Shown piece after piece: positions 61,683 to 64,000 of a DNA stretch of 64,000 nucleotides (positions are counted from its first letter, which is position 1; the number at the start of each line of letters is the position of its first letter). The translations under genes were made by a program, and so were the position numbers. The notes beneath the pieces were generated by a model, which was not told the DNA's origin, ran no database searches, and saw only the letters and a program-made list of their open reading frames with translations. The stretch covers positions 1 to 64,000 of the forward strand of contig CABHOY010000084.1 of the NCBI GenBank assembly GCA_902168105.1, written 5' to 3'. The DNA comes from an uncultured Flavihumibacter sp. (GTDB taxonomy: Bacteria > Bacteroidota > Bacteroidia > Chitinophagales > Chitinophagaceae).

Positions 61683-62753
61683 ATGAAAGGCCCTATAGCA
61701 GCCTTGCTTTGTTTAAGCCTTTTATTTTCAGCGAATACGGTATCCGCGCAGTTCGTGAAGACGAAAGACCTCGAGAAGATGAAAAAAAGGACAAGGATCC
61801 TTGTGGTGAAAGAAAAACCTGATAAGAAGATCTTAAAGCAACTCGCCCGTACCTCCTCTGAAATGGCAAATGCTTATAAGCAGGCTATCAAACAATTAAA
61901 CCAGGATTTCCCTGAAGCGGTCCGACAATTCTGGACGGCAAACGGTAGCGCTACCATTGAAGTACGTACTGAAAAAGAAATTGAGAAGATCCGAAAGAAG
62001 AATGACAGAACGAGTATTGTACTGGATTGCCAGTCGTTACACGTCAAAGGTATCAAGAGCCGGTACTCCAAATTTACACGCACCTATACCTCTTCCCTGG
62101 TATGGCAGAAGGACAGCAAGGACCTCAGTGTACCGGTCATTAATATGACCTTCATAGAAAACGACGTTCAGTATCCATTTTACATCCAGAACATGTCGGA
62201 TAAGTTTCCGGACTTTATTGATCTGGCTGTGGGCCTGCGCCTGGCAACCTTCGTATTCAATGAGCAACTGGAAGGCCGGTCTTCCACTGTTCTGCAGAAA
62301 GAGATCAAACACAATGCGGTACTGATGAAAGGCAAAACCCTTGTATTGTGCAAGGAATGGCTGGACGAGGCGTTTGAAACTGCTATTGCGAAAAAGGACT
62401 ACCCCTTCCCTATCCGATATGTGAACCTGGAAGAACTGGAAGGACTGATCCGGAAAGACGTTTTTGACAGTACGGTAGTGGCCTATATACCGGCCGGCGT
62501 ATTCTCAACTTTCGACCGCAACACACCCAGCATGGAAGTACATGTACCGGTTGTTTTTGACCCGGTGAACGGGATGCCTCTCTGTCATTCGGATATAAGC
62601 GATGAAATGTTCCAGGCCTGGGGGTTTTCACTCATTCCCCGGATGGGGAAAACGGTGGTCGGGTTTAAGAAGATCCGGAATGAGGATATCAGGAACTTTG
62701 CGAAGTCGATCAATGAAGGAGAAGAGATAGATATTACCCAGAGTATAAAATAA
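61683..62753 (+). CDS. Uncharacterised secreted protein
   Basis: A 356-residue protein with a signal peptide (residues 1-22, ending VSAQ). I do not recognise a family. The region 24-60 is very Lys-rich (KTKDLEKMKKRTRILVVKEK), followed by a mixed alpha/beta body with YPFYIQNMSDKFPDFIDLAV and a proline-rich middle. A C-terminal segment, ISDEMFQAWGFSLIPRMGKT, ends in a short acidic tail. No Cys-His or catalytic signature is visible. It faces glyA through a shared terminator and is monocistronic. Confidence 0.75.
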   Translation: MKGPIAALLCLSLLFSANTVSAQFVKTKDLEKMKKRTRILVVKEKPDKKILKQLARTSSEMANAYKQAIKQLNQDFPEAVRQFWTANGSATIEVRTEKEIEKIRKKNDRTSIVLDCQSLHVKGIKSRYSKFTRTYTSSLVWQKDSKDLSVPVINMTFIENDVQYPFYIQNMSDKFPDFIDLAVGLRLATFVFNEQLEGRSSTVLQKEIKHNAVLMKGKTLVLCKEWLDEAFETAIAKKDYPFPIRYVNLEELEGLIRKDVFDSTVVAYIPAGVFSTFDRNTPSMEVHVPVVFDPVNGMPLCHSDISDEMFQAWGFSLIPRMGKTVVGFKKIRNEDIRNFAKSINEGEEIDITQSIK

Positions 62754-62754
62754 G

Positions 62755-62785
62755 AAAAGCGCCTCACGAAAGGCGCTTTTCTTTT
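62755..62785. terminator. Bidirectional terminator
   Basis: Perfect 10-base arms AAAAGCGCCT (62755-62764) and AGGCGCTTTT (62771-62780) with T tracts on both strands. Shared by the unknown secreted protein and glyA. Confidence 0.8.
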
Positions 62786-62804
62786 ATCGTTGTGACTGAC
62801 CTGA

Positions 62805-64000
62805 TCATAATTCAGGATACAGTACAAATTGCTTCATAAAGTCATTCACTGAACCTCTTACTTTGGTGATAAGCGATTCATTGTCAGCATCCATCAGCAG
62901 TTCGTCGATCCAGGATACTACCTGTGGCATATGTTCTTCTTTCATACCACGGGTAGTGATAGCAGGAACACCTATGCGGATACCAGAGGTTACGAATGCA
63001 GATTTATCATCGAAAGGCACCATGTTCTTATTAACAGTGATGTCGGCCTTTACCAGCACCTGTTCAGCCTTTTTACCGGAGATATTCTTGTTACGCAGGT
63101 CGATCAGCATCAGGTGGTTGTCTGTACCGCCAGACACGATCTCATAGCCTTTCTCAACGAATGCTTTGGACATTGCCTGGGCGTTCCTGATGATCTGTTT
63201 TGCGTATACATCGTATTCGTCAGTCAGGATCTCGAAGAAGGAAACTGCTTTAGCAGCAATTACGTGCTCCAGCGGACCGCCCTGGATACCAGGGAATACG
63301 GCAGTATCGATCAGAGAGCTCATCATACGGATCTCACCTTTAGGTGTTTTAAGACCAAATGGATTTTCAAAGTCTTTACCCAGGAGGATCAGACCACCGC
63401 GGGGACCACGTAAAGTCTTGTGGGTGGTAGTGGTCACAAAGTGACAATGTTCAAACGGAGAGTTCAGTAACCCTTTAGCGATCAGACCAGCAGGATGTGC
63501 GATATCTGCCAGTACAAAAGCACCTATCTGATCAGCGATCTGGCGGATACGTTTGTAATCCCAGTCACGGCTGTAAGCGGAAGCGCCGCATACGATCAGT
63601 TGAGGTTTTTCTTTCAGCGCGATCTCTTCCATTTTATCATACTCTATCAGACCGGTTTCTCTGTTCACACCGTAAGAGAAGGGCTGATATAATTTACCGG
63701 AGTAGTTTACAGGAGAACCGTGGGTCAGGTGACCGCCCATGCTGAGGTCCAGTCCCAGGATCTTATCGCCTGGTTTCAGGATAGCCAGCATTACGGCTGC
63801 ATTTGCCTGTGCACCGGAGTGCGGTTGTACGTTGGCATATTCTACATTAAAGATCTGCTTAGCCCTGTCGATGGCCAGTTGTTCGCTCTGGTCAACGATT
63901 TCGCAGCCACCATAATATCTACGTCCAGGATAGCCTTCCGCATATTTATTGGTCAGAACGGTTCCCATGGCCTGAATTACCTGCAGACTGGTAAAGTTTT
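62805..64000 (-). CDS. glyA: Serine hydroxymethyltransferase, 5' end cut by the window
   Basis: The last 398 residues of a PLP enzyme that interconverts serine and glycine with tetrahydrofolate. The frame stays open to the right edge (its first residues, NFTSLQVIQAMGTVLTNKYA, are internal to the family), so about 25-30 N-terminal residues lie outside. Motifs: YAEGYPGRRYYGGCEIVD, the PLP Lys in TTTTHKTLRGPRGG, and DTAVFPGIQGGPLEHVIAAK. The internal ATG at 63968 is not the true start. The distal part is complete and ends before the shared terminator. Confidence 0.97.
   Translation of the reverse strand, partial: NFTSLQVIQAMGTVLTNKYAEGYPGRRYYGGCEIVDQSEQLAIDRAKQIFNVEYANVQPHSGAQANAAVMLAILKPGDKILGLDLSMGGHLTHGSPVNYSGKLYQPFSYGVNRETGLIEYDKMEEIALKEKPQLIVCGASAYSRDWDYKRIRQIADQIGAFVLADIAHPAGLIAKGLLNSPFEHCHFVTTTTHKTLRGPRGGLILLGKDFENPFGLKTPKGEIRMMSSLIDTAVFPGIQGGPLEHVIAAKAVSFFEILTDEYDVYAKQIIRNAQAMSKAFVEKGYEIVSGGTDNHLMLIDLRNKNISGKKAEQVLVKADITVNKNMVPFDDKSAFVTSGIRIGVPAITTRGMKEEHMPQVVSWIDELLMDADNESLITKVRGSVNDFMKQFVLYPEL

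Noticed and set aside
1..64000. tRNA, rRNA, CRISPR arrays, prophage or intact insertion sequences
   Set aside because: I looked for clover-leaf patterns, regularly spaced repeats and transposase or phage genes in the gene-free stretches and found none.

Overview
The window reads as chromosomal DNA of a Bacteroidota member, most likely Chitinophaga or a close relative in the Chitinophagaceae. The grounds are two SusC/SusD outer-membrane pairs, several promoters of the Bacteroidota type (TTTG, about 20 bases, then TAnnTTTG), lipoprotein signals without Shine-Dalgarno-driven starts, a long SecA with a Gln/Pro linker and zinc tail, WG-repeat, DUF1080 and ThuA families, and an intact ebo operon. 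The genus is inferred from gene content, not from a marker gene. I saw no rRNA, tRNA, CRISPR array, prophage or intact insertion sequence.

Layout. 0-6.3 kb: DUF1080 hydrolase, purine nucleoside phosphorylase, a permease remnant, ScpB with a very acidic tail, a stand-alone ATP synthase gamma gene, a WG-repeat protein and a DJ-1/PfpI protein. 6.4-12.7 kb: a SusC/SusD pair divergent from a two-domain DUF1080 protein; the shared control region carries two matching operator-promoter units. 13-17.4 kb: DUF885 lipoprotein, MmcQ/YjbR protein, TauE/SafE exporter and an unknown membrane protein. 17.5-24.4 kb: a complete eboABCDEF operon on the minus strand. 24.7-31.5 kb: a second SusC/SusD pair followed by a haem/VCBS lipoprotein. 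31.9-34 kb: prfH-rtcB, a predicted ribosome/RNA repair pair behind a long leader. 34.3 kb: TMEM220-like protein. 34.8-42.9 kb: a redox sugar cluster (Gfo/Idh oxidoreductase, TIM-barrel isomerase, cytochrome c, DUF1080, ThuA, and a 1138-residue ThuA-sugar dehydrogenase-PKD-cytochrome fusion). 43.6-46 kb: a GT2 transferase and a multi-pass membrane protein. 46.1-47.1 kb: a gene-free, repeat-rich kilobase with an 88-base near-perfect hairpin. 47.1-51.5 kb: DUF4253 lipoprotein and SecA. 51.9-56.1 kb: five tandem paralogous lipoproteins, three with short collagen-like stalks. 56.3-64 kb: deoC, SPOR protein, M20 amidohydrolase, a GntR/ABC operon with its operator, an unknown secreted protein and serine hydroxymethyltransferase cut by the right edge.

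How the parts may work together. Three DUF1080 genes (four domains), the Gfo/Idh enzyme, the isomerase, ThuA proteins and cytochromes suggest oxidation of glycosides to 3-keto-sugars, isomerisation and cleavage, with electrons passed to membrane cytochromes; the SusC/SusD pairs could supply oligosaccharides. The ebo operon is a known system for moving secondary-metabolite precursors to the periplasm in cyanobacteria; its cargo here is unknown. The prfH-rtcB pair is predicted to rescue and re-ligate damaged ribosomes.
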